A DNA stretch of 40,362 bases from an uncultured Chloroflexales bacterium (lineage in GTDB: Bacteria; Chloroflexota; Chloroflexia; Chloroflexales; Chloroflexaceae), in assembly GCA_937918935.1 (NCBI GenBank), contig CAKZSI010000010.1:1-40362 (forward strand), written 5' to 3'. Shown here one piece after another: positions 23,215 through 31,023 of the stretch. The notes under the pieces are model-generated. The model made no database searches and was not told the DNA's origin. It was given only the letters and a program-made list of their open reading frames with translations. A program made the translations under genes and the position numbers. Within the stretch, counting starts at the first letter, position 1; each line of letters begins with the position of its first letter.

Positions 23215-23303
23215 GGTGGGGCGCCGCCCCCTCCTCGGAGCGGCAGTGGGGAGGGGCTGCCCGCCTGCGGGGCAGTGGCGTGGGGACAGCGGGGCGCCCC
23301 ACC
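23215..23303. repeat. Long inverted repeat between kinase and regulator genes
   Basis: GGTGGGGCGCC (23215-23225) and its exact complement GGCGCCCCACC (23293-23303) flank a 67-base G-rich centre in the 175-bp gap. The arms would close a large RNA stem between the two coding regions. It could set different expression of kinase and regulator, or be a non-autonomous palindromic element; no target duplication is obvious. Confidence 0.5.
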
Positions 23304-23368
23304 CTCTGCTGATCTTCATGACCATTGAACGTTCATGGTTGTATACAGGGCCGCGCCGGGAGGTGCGT

Positions 23369-24013
23369 ATGAGCAAGCCCATTCGGCTGATGATCGTGGA
23401 CGACCACGCGATTGTGCGCCACGGTCTGCGCTCGATCCTGGAGTTGGAGCCGGGCATTATGGTAGCCGGCGAGGCCGGTGATGCGGCGACGGCGCTAGCC
23501 CTGATCGCCCAGGAGCACCCCGATGTGGTGCTTCTCGACCTCAGCCTCGGCGCGCAGGGGGTTGATGGCGGCCTGGAGTTGTGCCAGACGATCTGCGCCG
23601 ATCATCCACAGACCAACGTGATTGTGCTCACCACCTTCCTCGATGATCAACTGGTCCTGCGCGCCATCCGCAGCGGCGCCCGGGGCTACGTGCTCAAAGA
23701 CGTAGACGCCTTCGACCTGATCAAGAGCGTGCGCGCCGTTCATCGCGGCGAGTCGGCACTCGACACCCGCACCGCCTCGCTGGTGATGAAAAGTCTCTCC
23801 AGTCCGGGCGAACCTCAGGAGACTCTGCTGACCGAACGCGAACATCAGGTCTTGCGCCTGCTGGCCTGCGGCCTCTCCAACCGCGAGATCGGCGAACAGA
23901 TCGCCATCAGCGAAAGTACGGTAAAATTCCACCTGCGGAACACCATGCGCAAGCTGAACGTCCGCCACCGCGCCGAGGTGGTCTACGTCGCCGGGAAACT
24001 CGGGTTGCTGTAG
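23369..24013 (+). CDS. NarL/LuxR-family response regulator paired with the GAF kinase
   Basis: A 214-residue regulator with Asp11-Asp12, phosphoacceptor Asp57 (VVLLDLSLG), conserved Thr of VLTTFLDD, Lys of YVLKDVDA and a C-terminal LuxR helix-turn-helix (LTEREHQVLRLLACGLSNREIGEQIAISESTVKFHLRNTMRKLNV in overlapping blocks). The ATG at 23369 is chosen because GGGAGGTG lies just ahead and the receiver fold begins at once; the open frame continues upstream through the hairpin region without conserved content. Receiver residues are all canonical, unlike the regulator in the mft operon. It is the most likely regulator of the divergent promoters at 20420-20540. Confidence 0.92.
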   Translation: MSKPIRLMIVDDHAIVRHGLRSILELEPGIMVAGEAGDAATALALIAQEHPDVVLLDLSLGAQGVDGGLELCQTICADHPQTNVIVLTTFLDDQLVLRAIRSGARGYVLKDVDAFDLIKSVRAVHRGESALDTRTASLVMKSLSSPGEPQETLLTEREHQVLRLLACGLSNREIGEQIAISESTVKFHLRNTMRKLNVRHRAEVVYVAGKLGLL

Positions 24014-24054
24014 GCTTGTAGTCCTCCCCTCCCCAATACCGGGTGGAGCGGCGC

Positions 24055-24076
24055 GGGGAAACCCGGCTTGCCCATG
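24055..24076. repeat. Dispersed palindromic unit GGGGAAACC-n-GG (copy 3)
   Basis: GGGGAAACC-C-GGCTTGCCC then ATG, in the 85-bp gap between the regulator and the DhaM-HPr gene, with CCTCCCCTCCCC shortly upstream. It has the same core as the copies at 7289 and 12441. Confidence 0.55.
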
Positions 24077-24098
24077 CTCCTGCTGAAAGGGAGCGCAT

Positions 24099-24821
24099 AT
24101 GATCGGAATCCTGATCGTCTCCCATAGCCCGGAAGTGGCCCACGGAGTGAAGGTCCTGGCCGAGCAGATGGCCAGAGGCCGGACGCCTATCGCCGCGGCG
24201 GGCGGCACCCACGACGGCGCGCTGGGCACCTCAGTGGATCTCATCGCCGCGGCGATCGAGGACCTGTGCGGCGTGGAGGGCATCCTGGCCCTGGTGGACC
24301 TCGGCAGCGCGGTGATGAGCACCGACATGGCCCTGGAAGCAACCGGAACCCCGTACATGATCAGCGGGGCGCCGCTGGTCGAAGGGGCCGTGCTGGCGGC
24401 GGTTGAAGCCAGTCGCCCGGGGGTGGACCTGGCCGCCGTGGCTGCCGCGGCCGCCCGGGCCCTCGAAGCCAAGGGCGTGGATGGGACTCCTCCTACAATT
24501 CCAACCGGTGACCCCGCTGCCGTCGTGCCGCCGGATACCCCCGTTGTCGAGGCGATCCTGACTGTTACCAACAAGGTCGGGCTACATATGCGCCCGGCCA
24601 GCGAGTTTGTGCAGACCGCCGCGCGTTTCCCCTGCGCCATCCGCGTGCGTAACCTCGACCGACCCGATCGCCCCGTTGGAGATGCCAGGAGCATCCTCGA
24701 TGTGATGAAACTCGGCGTCCTGTCCGGCCAACGGCTGCATGTATGCGCCGAGGGCCAGGAGGCCCGGGCGGCGATCGCGGCTCTGGCCACACTCGTGGCG
24801 GGCAACTTCGGCGAGGAGTGA
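24099..24821 (+). CDS. dhaM: DhaM-type phosphotransferase subunit fused to HPr
   Basis: A 240-residue two-domain phosphocarrier. Residues 1-125 are an EIIA-mannose-type domain with active His9 (LIVSHSPEVAHG), as in DhaM, which passes phosphate to DhaL for dihydroxyacetone phosphorylation. Residues about 147-240 are HPr with active His163 (NKVGLHMRPASEF) and the regulatory-serine region DARSILDVMKLG. Longer DhaM proteins also carry an enzyme I-like domain, which is absent here. No DhaK, DhaL or enzyme I gene is in the window. AAAGGGAG lies upstream of the ATG. In C1-using organisms dihydroxyacetone can come from formaldehyde fixation, but a link to the methanol genes is only suggestive. Confidence 0.88.
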   Translation: MIGILIVSHSPEVAHGVKVLAEQMARGRTPIAAAGGTHDGALGTSVDLIAAAIEDLCGVEGILALVDLGSAVMSTDMALEATGTPYMISGAPLVEGAVLAAVEASRPGVDLAAVAAAAARALEAKGVDGTPPTIPTGDPAAVVPPDTPVVEAILTVTNKVGLHMRPASEFVQTAARFPCAIRVRNLDRPDRPVGDARSILDVMKLGVLSGQRLHVCAEGQEARAAIAALATLVAGNFGEE

Positions 24822-24937
24822 CGGCCGTCCCCTCATTTGCCGAACCTTTCCCCGGCGTAACGGTTCCTTATCCCGAAGCCATGGAACGGCGCGTTACCAT
24901 AGGCACGGGCACCGTATTCACATGCACGGAGACAACG

Positions 24938-25405
24938 ATGAACCCGCGCGTGCGGCAAATCGCGAAGGGCACGGTGGTGGCCCTGCGCTACGGCTTTGGC
25001 GCCTTCTTCCTCTACGGCGCGTACCACAAGATCAGCCGCGGCTGGTTGACGAGCCCCACAATGCGCGAGCACTTTGTGCAACGTCTCAGTGAGATCGATC
25101 CCCGGTCGTTCTCGGCAGCCTACCTCAAATACTTTGCCATCCCCTGGTACCGTCCGGTGGCCTGGGTGTTGACCCTGGGCCAGGTGAGCGTGGCCCTGGG
25201 CATGCTCCTGGGCTTCGCCGTTCGTCCTAATGCTGCGCTGGCCCTGTTTCTGATCAGCAACATCACCGCCGGTTCCTATTACAACGCCTCGATGCCGCCG
25301 TTTTTTGTCGTCTCGCTTCTGTTGCTCGCCACCCCCTCCGGTCACTGGTTCGGCCTCGATCGCCGGCTCCACGAACGGTTTCCCGATTCGCCGCTGTTTC
25401 GGTAA
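24938..25405 (+). CDS. DoxX-like integral membrane protein
   Basis: A 155-residue membrane protein with about four hydrophobic segments: ALRYGFGAFFLYGAYHKIS near 15-33, PVAWVLTLGQVSVALGMLLG near 75-94, ALALFLISNITAGSYY near 100-115 and FFVVSLLLLATPSG near 120-135. Small arginine/glycine-rich proteins of this kind belong to the DoxX/SURF4-like group, some of which are subunits of quinone-linked oxidoreductases; most are uncharacterised. The ATG at 24938 has GGAG upstream; the open frame runs 65 codons further upstream but overlaps the DhaM gene in another frame and is not membrane-like there. The function is unknown. Confidence 0.7.
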   Translation: MNPRVRQIAKGTVVALRYGFGAFFLYGAYHKISRGWLTSPTMREHFVQRLSEIDPRSFSAAYLKYFAIPWYRPVAWVLTLGQVSVALGMLLGFAVRPNAALALFLISNITAGSYYNASMPPFFVVSLLLLATPSGHWFGLDRRLHERFPDSPLFR

Positions 25406-25482
25406 TATCTGAGCATATTTGTTCAGTCGGGTGTGACGTATATGCCTGCCCGCGCCGCCGCCCGCTAGCCCATCACAGGTGT

Positions 25483-25507
25483 AGGGGCGGCCCTTGTGGC
25501 CGCCCCT
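25483..25507. repeat. Hairpin AGGGGCGGCC-CTTGT-GGCCGCCCCT
   Basis: Ten-base perfect arms, five-base loop, preceded by GT. Units of the form GTAGGGGCG...CGCCCCT are common dispersed intergenic repeats in several bacterial groups, so this is more likely a mobile or REP-like palindrome than a dedicated terminator, though it could serve as one for the DoxX-like gene. Confidence 0.6.
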
Positions 25508-25585
25508 CCGCGTGGCTCACGTGGCTGCCCCTCCCCGAAGTCTGAACGTTACCGGCTCCTCCGCTCTTGCATCCCAACAACGCCG

Positions 25586-25594
25586 TGCTACAAT
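25586..25594 (+). promoter_or_regulatory. Extended -10 promoter for ppk2
   Basis: TGC-TACAAT, an extended -10 box, with a poor -35 (TTGCAT, 16-base spacing). The same TGC-TA(C/T)AAT form precedes the cyclophilin, Gfo/Idh and pgk genes in this window, so it appears to be a common promoter style of this genome. Confidence 0.5.
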
Positions 25595-25719
25595 AAGCGC
25601 AATTCCATCCAGAGTTCTAGCCGAATACGAAGGTTATAAGGGGCGGCAGCCGGGAGGCATTGAGGTCCCTGTTCCTCCCTCTATGGGCCGTTGTCCCTTG
25701 TCGTCGCTGAGAGGCAGCC

Positions 25720-27297
25720 ATGCTCGATCAGATTGACCTCAACCTGGCTTTGAGCAAGCGCGAGTATCGCCAGGCCCTGCCCGAGTTGCAGGCGCGCCTG
25801 TTCGACATGGAGCAGGCGGTGCTGGAGTCGCGCGTTCCCGTGCTGATCATCTTCGAGGGGTGGGCGGGAACGGCCAAGGTTCGCACCATCAGCGTGCTCT
25901 CCAGCCGGCTCGACCCGCGGGGCCTGCGGGTGTACCCGATCACCCCGCCACGCACCTACGAGCAGCAGTACCCCTGGCTCTACCGCTTCTGGCTCAAGCT
26001 CCCCGCCTATGGCGAGATCGCCGTCTTCGACCGCTCATGGTACCGCGAGATGCTCGCCGAGCGTGTGCGCGGCGGCGAGGGGGCGCGCTGGCGGCAGCGC
26101 TGCGAAGACGTGGTGACCATGGAGCGGCAGTTGGCCGACGACGGCGCCGAGATCGTCAAGCTCTGGCTGCACATCTCCAGGAAGGAACAGCGGCGCCGCT
26201 TCGAGCGCCTCACTGCCAACCCGCTGACCGCCTACCAGGTCACCGACGAGGACCGCTGGCAACACCGTCATTACGAGGAGTACGCCGCCGCGGTCGAGGA
26301 CATGCTGGCGCGCACCAACACGCCAGCCGCGCCCTGGCACGTCATTCCCGCCAACAACAAGTACTATGCCCGCGTGGCCATGTTCCAGGCTGTGATCGCC
26401 ACTCTGGAGGCGCGACTTGGGCGGCGCGCCGTGCCCATGGCCCGCACGGCGCAGTCGCAGGGCCCCGATGTTGCCAGCAGCGCCTTTCGCGAACGCAATT
26501 ACCTTGCCCAGCGCGACTCGGCGCCCGATTTGCCGGTGATCTACAACTCGGTACCCATCCAGCAACCTCTGCCCGGTATCCTCAAACGGGTGGACCTCAG
26601 CCTCTGCGTGGACGAGAAACGCTACAGCCGCGACCTCAGGCAACTCCAGGCCCGCCTGCACCTGCTTGGCCTCCAACTCTACCACCAGAAGCGCCCGGCG
26701 GTTATCGTCTTCGAGGGGTGGGACGCCGCCGGCAAGGGCGGCGCCATCCAGCGCCTGACCGCCGAGCTTGATCCACGCAGCTACATCGTCCATTCCATCG
26801 CCGCCCCGACCGGCGAAGACAAGGTGCGGCACTACCTCTACCGCTTCTGGCGGCGCCTGCCGCCGCGTGGGCAGTTCGCCATCTTCGACCGCTCCTGGTA
26901 CGGGCGCGTGCTCGTCGAGCGCGTCGAGGGCTTTGCCCGCCCCGATGAATGGCAGCGGGCCTATGTCGAGATCAACGAGTTCGAGCGCCAGTTGATCGAT
27001 TTTGGCACGATCATCTGCAAGTTCTGGATGCACATCAGCCCCGAGGAGCAACTGCGCCGCTTCGAGGCCCGCCGGAACGTCCCTTACAAGGCCTGGAAGC
27101 TTACCGCCGAGGACTGGCGCAACCGCGAGAAGTGGTCGCTCTACGAAGCCGCCGCCGACGAGATGCTCCTGCGCACCTCCACCCCTGCCGCCCCCTGGAC
27201 GATCGTTGAAGCCGAGGATAAACACTTCGCCCGCATCAAGGTCCTGCGCACCGTCGTGCAACGGTTGGAGAGCGAGCTGGGCAAGATCAGGTTCTGA
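25720..27297 (+). CDS. Two-domain polyphosphate kinase 2 family protein (polyphosphate:AMP phosphotransferase-like)
   Basis: A 525-residue fusion of two PPK2 domains. The C-terminal domain (about 285-525) has intact Walker A FEGWDAAGKGGAI, Walker B FDRSWYGRV and the lid R residues. The N-terminal domain (about 1-250) keeps FEGW and FDRSWYREM but its Walker A reads FEGWAGTAKVRTI, lacking the Asp and the Gly-Lys-Gly context, so it is probably not catalytic. Two-domain PPK2 proteins use polyphosphate to convert AMP to ADP. ATG 25720 follows GAGAGGC. It ends 53 bp from the convergent MFS gene, with a hairpin between them. Confidence 0.9.
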   Translation: MLDQIDLNLALSKREYRQALPELQARLFDMEQAVLESRVPVLIIFEGWAGTAKVRTISVLSSRLDPRGLRVYPITPPRTYEQQYPWLYRFWLKLPAYGEIAVFDRSWYREMLAERVRGGEGARWRQRCEDVVTMERQLADDGAEIVKLWLHISRKEQRRRFERLTANPLTAYQVTDEDRWQHRHYEEYAAAVEDMLARTNTPAAPWHVIPANNKYYARVAMFQAVIATLEARLGRRAVPMARTAQSQGPDVASSAFRERNYLAQRDSAPDLPVIYNSVPIQQPLPGILKRVDLSLCVDEKRYSRDLRQLQARLHLLGLQLYHQKRPAVIVFEGWDAAGKGGAIQRLTAELDPRSYIVHSIAAPTGEDKVRHYLYRFWRRLPPRGQFAIFDRSWYGRVLVERVEGFARPDEWQRAYVEINEFERQLIDFGTIICKFWMHISPEEQLRRFEARRNVPYKAWKLTAEDWRNREKWSLYEAAADEMLLRTSTPAAPWTIVEAEDKHFARIKVLRTVVQRLESELGKIRF

Positions 27298-27316
27298 GGT
27301 GAACGTCAGAGGGTCT

Positions 27317-27335
27317 GGGAGGGCGAAGCCCTCCC
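27317..27335. terminator. Hairpin GGGAGGGC-GAA-GCCCTCCC between convergent genes
   Basis: Perfect 8-bp arms in the 53-bp gap between ppk2 (plus) and the MFS gene (minus). The position fits a bidirectional transcript end, although neither side has a long T-run (only short AAAAG on one side). Copies of the same stem inside or ahead of operons show that the unit is a dispersed repeat as well. Confidence 0.5.
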
Positions 27336-27350
27336 GGGAAAAGAATCTCT

Positions 27351-28757
27351 CTACGACACCCGCTGCCCGGCGGCGATGAGCACCTGCTCCTCGCCGTGGG
27401 GCCGCAGGCCGAGGCTTAGCAGCGTCATCACTGTCGTCACGGCCGCCGAGGTCAGATAGGCCGCGCCCAGGCCCGTCATGCCGCCGCCGAACACATCGGC
27501 TACGAAGCCCAGCACGGCCACTACAAGCAGATTGCCCACGGCAATCGCCACGTTGACCAGGCCCTGGGCCGCCCCGCGCTGCTGGGGGGCCACTTCGTTG
27601 AGCACGATGGTTCGCAGGGTGCCCCCGACCACAATGCCCACCCCGTGCCCGACCAGGAGGGTGGCGATGAGGAACATCCACAGCCCTGCGCCCGACAGGC
27701 TCAGCAGCGCCGAACCCAGGGCCGCGTTACTGAAGCCGATAATCATCACCCGGCGCGAGCCGAGTCGGTTGAGCAGGCGCCCGAAGATCACCGACCCCGC
27801 CGATGAGGCCGCCACCATGGGCATCAGCAGCAGCCCGGCCCGCTCCGGGGTGAAGCCCAGGGCCGCCACCGCCACCGAGGAGACGAAGATCACGCTGCCC
27901 ATGCTGAAGCCCGCCCCCACGCAGAGGATGTAGGTCAGGGCGATCTGCCGCGAGTTGAACAGATCCAGCGGCGCCACCGGGCGCGCGGCGCGCCGCTCGG
28001 CGGCGAGCAGCAGCGGCACGCAGAGCGCCGCTGCGACCAGCAGGTAGGGCCACAGCGTCAGGCCCGTCACCGTATCCAGCACCCGGTTGATGCCCAGGGT
28101 CAGACACGAGAGCATCACGGCGATGATCAGAATCCCGGCCCAGTCGAGGGGCGGCGAGTTGCCTTCGGCGCGGGTCACCGGCAGGTTGCGCAGCCCCAGC
28201 CAGATCACCAGCCCCGCGATGGGCAGGTTGATCAGGAAGATCCAGTGCCAGCTCAACACCACCAGGATCACCGAGGCCACGAGTGGCCCCAGCAGGAAAG
28301 CCATGCCCACTGTCGCGCCGATCAGCCCCAGGGCCTTGCCCCGTTCCGCGGGCGGAAAAATATCCCCCACCACCGCGCTCGCCAGCGGCGACACGCCCCC
28401 GGCGCTGAAGCCCTGGATGGCCCGCCCGATCAGCACCATCCAGTACGTCGGCGCCAGGGCGATCCACAACGAACCCAGGGCGAACCCGGCCACGCACAGC
28501 AGAAAGACGGGCCGGCGCCCGTACCGGTCGCCCAGGCTGGCCATCAGGGTGGTGCTGCTCATGGTGAACAGCACAAACACTATCGTGAGCATCCCGATCT
28601 GGCTATTGTCCACCCCGAAGGCGGCGCGCAGCGCGGGCACGGCGGGCGCGATCACCGCCCCATCCAGGGCCGACATAAATACCCCGACAAACAGCACCAG
28701 GAGGATGCGATTCCGGACACGCGCGTCTATCGCGCTGGCGCTACTGGCGGTCGTCAT
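27351..28757 (-). CDS. MFS drug-efflux-type transporter (DHA2-like)
   Basis: A 468-residue membrane transporter with about 14 hydrophobic segments. Motif A reads LGDRYGRRPVF after the second segment, and SWHWIFLINLPIAGLVIWLGLRNLP is the linker typical of the EmrB/QacA (DHA2) group. The N-terminus has MSALDGAVIAPAVPAL, the motif D1 form of this group. Substrates are normally lipophilic drugs or metabolites exported against protons; none can be named here. The start is ATG 28757. It is transcribed alone, convergent to ppk2, after a repeat-rich gap behind ribA. Confidence 0.88.
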   Translation of the reverse strand: MTTASSASAIDARVRNRILLVLFVGVFMSALDGAVIAPAVPALRAAFGVDNSQIGMLTIVFVLFTMSSTTLMASLGDRYGRRPVFLLCVAGFALGSLWIALAPTYWMVLIGRAIQGFSAGGVSPLASAVVGDIFPPAERGKALGLIGATVGMAFLLGPLVASVILVVLSWHWIFLINLPIAGLVIWLGLRNLPVTRAEGNSPPLDWAGILIIAVMLSCLTLGINRVLDTVTGLTLWPYLLVAAALCVPLLLAAERRAARPVAPLDLFNSRQIALTYILCVGAGFSMGSVIFVSSVAVAALGFTPERAGLLLMPMVAASSAGSVIFGRLLNRLGSRRVMIIGFSNAALGSALLSLSGAGLWMFLIATLLVGHGVGIVVGGTLRTIVLNEVAPQQRGAAQGLVNVAIAVGNLLVVAVLGFVADVFGGGMTGLGAAYLTSAAVTTVMTLLSLGLRPHGEEQVLIAAGQRVS

Positions 28758-28965
28758 AGGTCCCTCCCCTATCGCTGATGGGACATATTATAGCAGTGGA
28801 AGGCCAGGCCCCCGCCGGGGAACGGTGAGTTCGGAGGAGAGCTCGCGCTGCGGAACATTTCGTGCTGAAGCCCGTGCTGAGAGCCTGCAAGCCCCTGCGG
28901 GGCTTCTGGATGTCCTCAGGGAGGGTTTCAGCCCGAAGCCCTTTTCATCACGCCCCACCATCCAA

Positions 28966-28990
28966 AATCTACAATCTACAATCTACAATC
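28966..28990. repeat. Tandem heptamer (AATCTAC), 3.6 copies
   Basis: Three exact copies and a partial fourth of AATCTAC directly next to the ribA stop codon, preceded by CCAAA. A related heptamer-like array lies on the other side of ribA at 29631-29672. Short tandem heptamers of this kind are known as STRR-type repeats in cyanobacteria and occur elsewhere. Confidence 0.75.
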
Positions 28991-28993
28991 GCC

Positions 28994-29593
28994 TCACTCC
29001 AGATGCCCCATCCGCCGCCGCTTCGTCTCCAGGTAGAACTGGTTATGGCAGTTGGGTGTGGCCGGCACCGGCAGGCGCTCCAGTACCAGGATGCCGTGGC
29101 GTTCGAGGCCGCGGATCTTCTGCGGGTTGTTGGTCAGCAGCGTCACGCTGTGAATGCCCAGGTCGCGCAGCATCTCGGCAGCCAGGCGGTAGTCGCGCCG
29201 GTCGGCGGGCAGGCCCAGGGCCAGGTTGGCGTCCACTGTGTCGAGGCCCTGCTCCTGCAAGGCGTAGGCGCGGATCTTGTTCGCCAGCCCGATCCCCCGG
29301 CCCTCCTGCCGCAAATAGAGCAGCGCCCCGCGCCCCGCTTCCTGGAGATGGGCCAGCGTCCATTCCAGTTGCTCGCCGCAGTCGCAGCGTTGCGAAGCGA
29401 ACACGTCGCCAGTGAGGCACTCCGAGTGCAGGCGGGTGAGTACGGGCCGTCCGTCGGCCACCTCGCCGACGGTGAGCGCGACGTGCTCCTGCTCGTCGGC
29501 GTCGTTGTAGACGTGCAGCGTATATTCGCCATAGGTGGTGGGCAGAGTGGCGCTGGCCACGCGCCGCACCGGCGGCTGCTCGAAGCTGATCAT
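28994..29593 (-). CDS. ribA: GTP cyclohydrolase II (stand-alone)
   Basis: A 199-residue enzyme for the first step of riboflavin synthesis, GTP to 2,5-diamino-6-ribosylamino-pyrimidinone phosphate. Zinc ligands Cys59, Cys70 and Cys72 are in CLTGDVFASQRCDCG; the catalytic segment LRQEGRGIGLANKI and LLTNNPQKIRGL are intact. There is no fused RibB domain, unlike many bacterial RibBA proteins. GGAGG lies eight bases before ATG 29593. The locus has many flavoenzymes, but ribA is 8 kb from them on the far side and looks like an independent gene. It is flanked on both sides by short tandem repeats. Confidence 0.95.
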   Translation of the reverse strand: MISFEQPPVRRVASATLPTTYGEYTLHVYNDADEQEHVALTVGEVADGRPVLTRLHSECLTGDVFASQRCDCGEQLEWTLAHLQEAGRGALLYLRQEGRGIGLANKIRAYALQEQGLDTVDANLALGLPADRRDYRLAAEMLRDLGIHSVTLLTNNPQKIRGLERHGILVLERLPVPATPNCHNQFYLETKRRRMGHLE

Positions 29594-29630
29594 GTGAACC
29601 GTCCTCCAGGCGGAGCGGCGCTCCGCGCTA

Positions 29631-29672
29631 TGGATTTTGGATTTTAGATTTTGGATTTTGGATTGCGGATTG
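29631..29672. repeat. Degenerate heptamer/octamer array (GGATTTT-type)
   Basis: About five units of GGATTTT, with AGATTTT and GGATTGC variants, just upstream of ribA. On the opposite strand the units read AAAATCC, close in form to the AATCTAC array at the other end of the gene. A single AATCCAAAATC also lies at about 29786-29796. The stretch is strikingly AT-rich for this genome. Confidence 0.7.
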
Positions 29673-29799
29673 ACCGTGACGGAGGGATGGGGGACCGTGG
29701 TCTACTCGCGTGCCCCACTACCGGTCATGCCAATTTCTGTTCATGACCCTGCGCGCATCACGCCAGGTCTCATTGAGGCGCCAGAAATCCAAAATCGCG

Positions 29800-31023
29800 C
29801 TAGTCCGCCGCGGCGGGCGCGGCGCCTGACGCCGGCGCCAGCCCGACCAGGGCCGCTCCCAGCGCCCCCAGGGCCAGCATCGCCCCGCCGAGGTAGGGCG
29901 CGCCGGGTCCGAAGACGTCAAACAGCACCCCGGCCAGGGCCGGCCCCAGGATGAGCGTCAGGCTCAGCACGGCCTGCATACCCCCCATCACCGCGCCCTG
30001 GCGCCTCTCGCCGGCCAGCCGCGAGACCAGGCTGGTGATCGAGGGCACCGCCAGACCAATGCCCAGGGCCATCAGGCCGACGAGGGGGTAGAGCATCCAG
30101 CCCGCCGGGGCCAGGGCTGCGCCGCCGAGGGTCAGTGCCATCAGCCCCAGGCCGCCGCTCACCAGCCGCCCTTCGCCCAGGCGCGGCAGCAGTTGCCCGA
30201 GGATCAAGCCCTGGGTGATCACCGCGCAGACGCCGACAAAGGCGAAGAAAACGCCGTTCTCCAGCGGCCCCCAGCCGAAGCGGGTGCTGGTGAACAGGGG
30301 CGCATTGCTCTGCAGGCCGGCGAACGCTATGTTGAGCAGGAAGATCGCCAGCAGCAGCGGGCGTGCCGCGCGCACGGTGAAGGCCGCACCGAGTTGTCTT
30401 GCTGCCCCGCCCGGACGCAGCGGCGTCGGTGCGCGGCGCTCCGGCGGCAGCGACTCGGGCAGGGCGCGCAGGGCGAACAGCCCGTTGAGCAGCGCCAGGG
30501 TCGCAGCCAGCAGGGGTGGCACCCCCAGCCCGTAGACGCTTAGCAGGCCGCCCGAGGCCGGGCCGAGCATCAGGCCCAGCCCGAAGGCCGCGCCAATCAG
30601 CCCCAGGCCGCGGGCGCGCTCGGCGGGGGGCAAACTGTCGGCGATGTAGGCCTGCGCCGTGGGGATGCTGGCGCCCGCCGCCCCGCCGAGGGCCACCGCC
30701 AGAAAGACCAGCGGCAGCGCGCCGACGCTGGCCCCCAGGCTCAACGCACTGTAAGCTGCGCTCGAGGCCAGTACCGCGCCGATCAGCACTGGCCGCCGGC
30801 CCACCCGGTCGGATAACGCCCCCAGCACCGGAGCCGCCAGGAACTGCAGCAGCGCGTAGAGCGAACTCAGCAGGCCCACCAGCAGCGCCCGCGTCGAACC
30901 TTCGGGCACCAGGAACGGCAAGAGCGGGACGACCATCCCGTAGCCGATCATGTCCACAAAAACGCAGATAAAGAGAATCGTCAGCGGCGAGCGCCGGGAG
31001 GAATGAACAGGCGGGGTGCTCAT
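29800..31023 (-). CDS. MFS transporter (TetA/DHA1-like)
   Basis: A 407-residue transporter with about 12 hydrophobic segments. ILFICVFVDMIGYGMVVPLLPFL at the start and LGALSDRVGRRPVLIGAV (motif A) after the second segment are characteristic of the TetA/Bmr-type DHA1 group; LGLIGAAFGLGLMLGPASGGLLS is motif C, the antiporter signature. The substrate is unknown. The start ATG shares bases with the stop of the acyltransferase gene (TGATG), with GGGAGG upstream, so the two genes form an operon with acyltransferase first. It could export a lipid-like product, but this pairing may be accidental. Confidence 0.87.
   Translation of the reverse strand: MSTPPVHSSRRSPLTILFICVFVDMIGYGMVVPLLPFLVPEGSTRALLVGLLSSLYALLQFLAAPVLGALSDRVGRRPVLIGAVLASSAAYSALSLGASVGALPLVFLAVALGGAAGASIPTAQAYIADSLPPAERARGLGLIGAAFGLGLMLGPASGGLLSVYGLGVPPLLAATLALLNGLFALRALPESLPPERRAPTPLRPGGAARQLGAAFTVRAARPLLLAIFLLNIAFAGLQSNAPLFTSTRFGWGPLENGVFFAFVGVCAVITQGLILGQLLPRLGEGRLVSGGLGLMALTLGGAALAPAGWMLYPLVGLMALGIGLAVPSITSLVSRLAGERRQGAVMGGMQAVLSLTLILGPALAGVLFDVFGPGAPYLGGAMLALGALGAALVGLAPASGAAPAAAD

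Larger units (their letters stand above)
25406..25719. other. Gene-free region upstream of ppk2
   Basis: It contains a strong hairpin at 25483-25507 and an extended -10 promoter at 25586-25594 (listed separately). The rest shows no conserved frame. The first 70 bases after the DoxX-like gene are partly AT-rich and could hold a factor-dependent transcript end. Confidence 0.5.

Noticed and set aside
24743-24937. N-terminal extension of the DoxX-like protein, overlapping the DhaM gene
   Set aside because: Its translation is Gly/Arg-rich and not membrane-like; it is the shadow of the HPr domain in another frame.
28966-29672. Short repeats around ribA as a CRISPR remnant
   Set aside because: Units are seven or eight bases without spacers, so they are simple tandem repeats.
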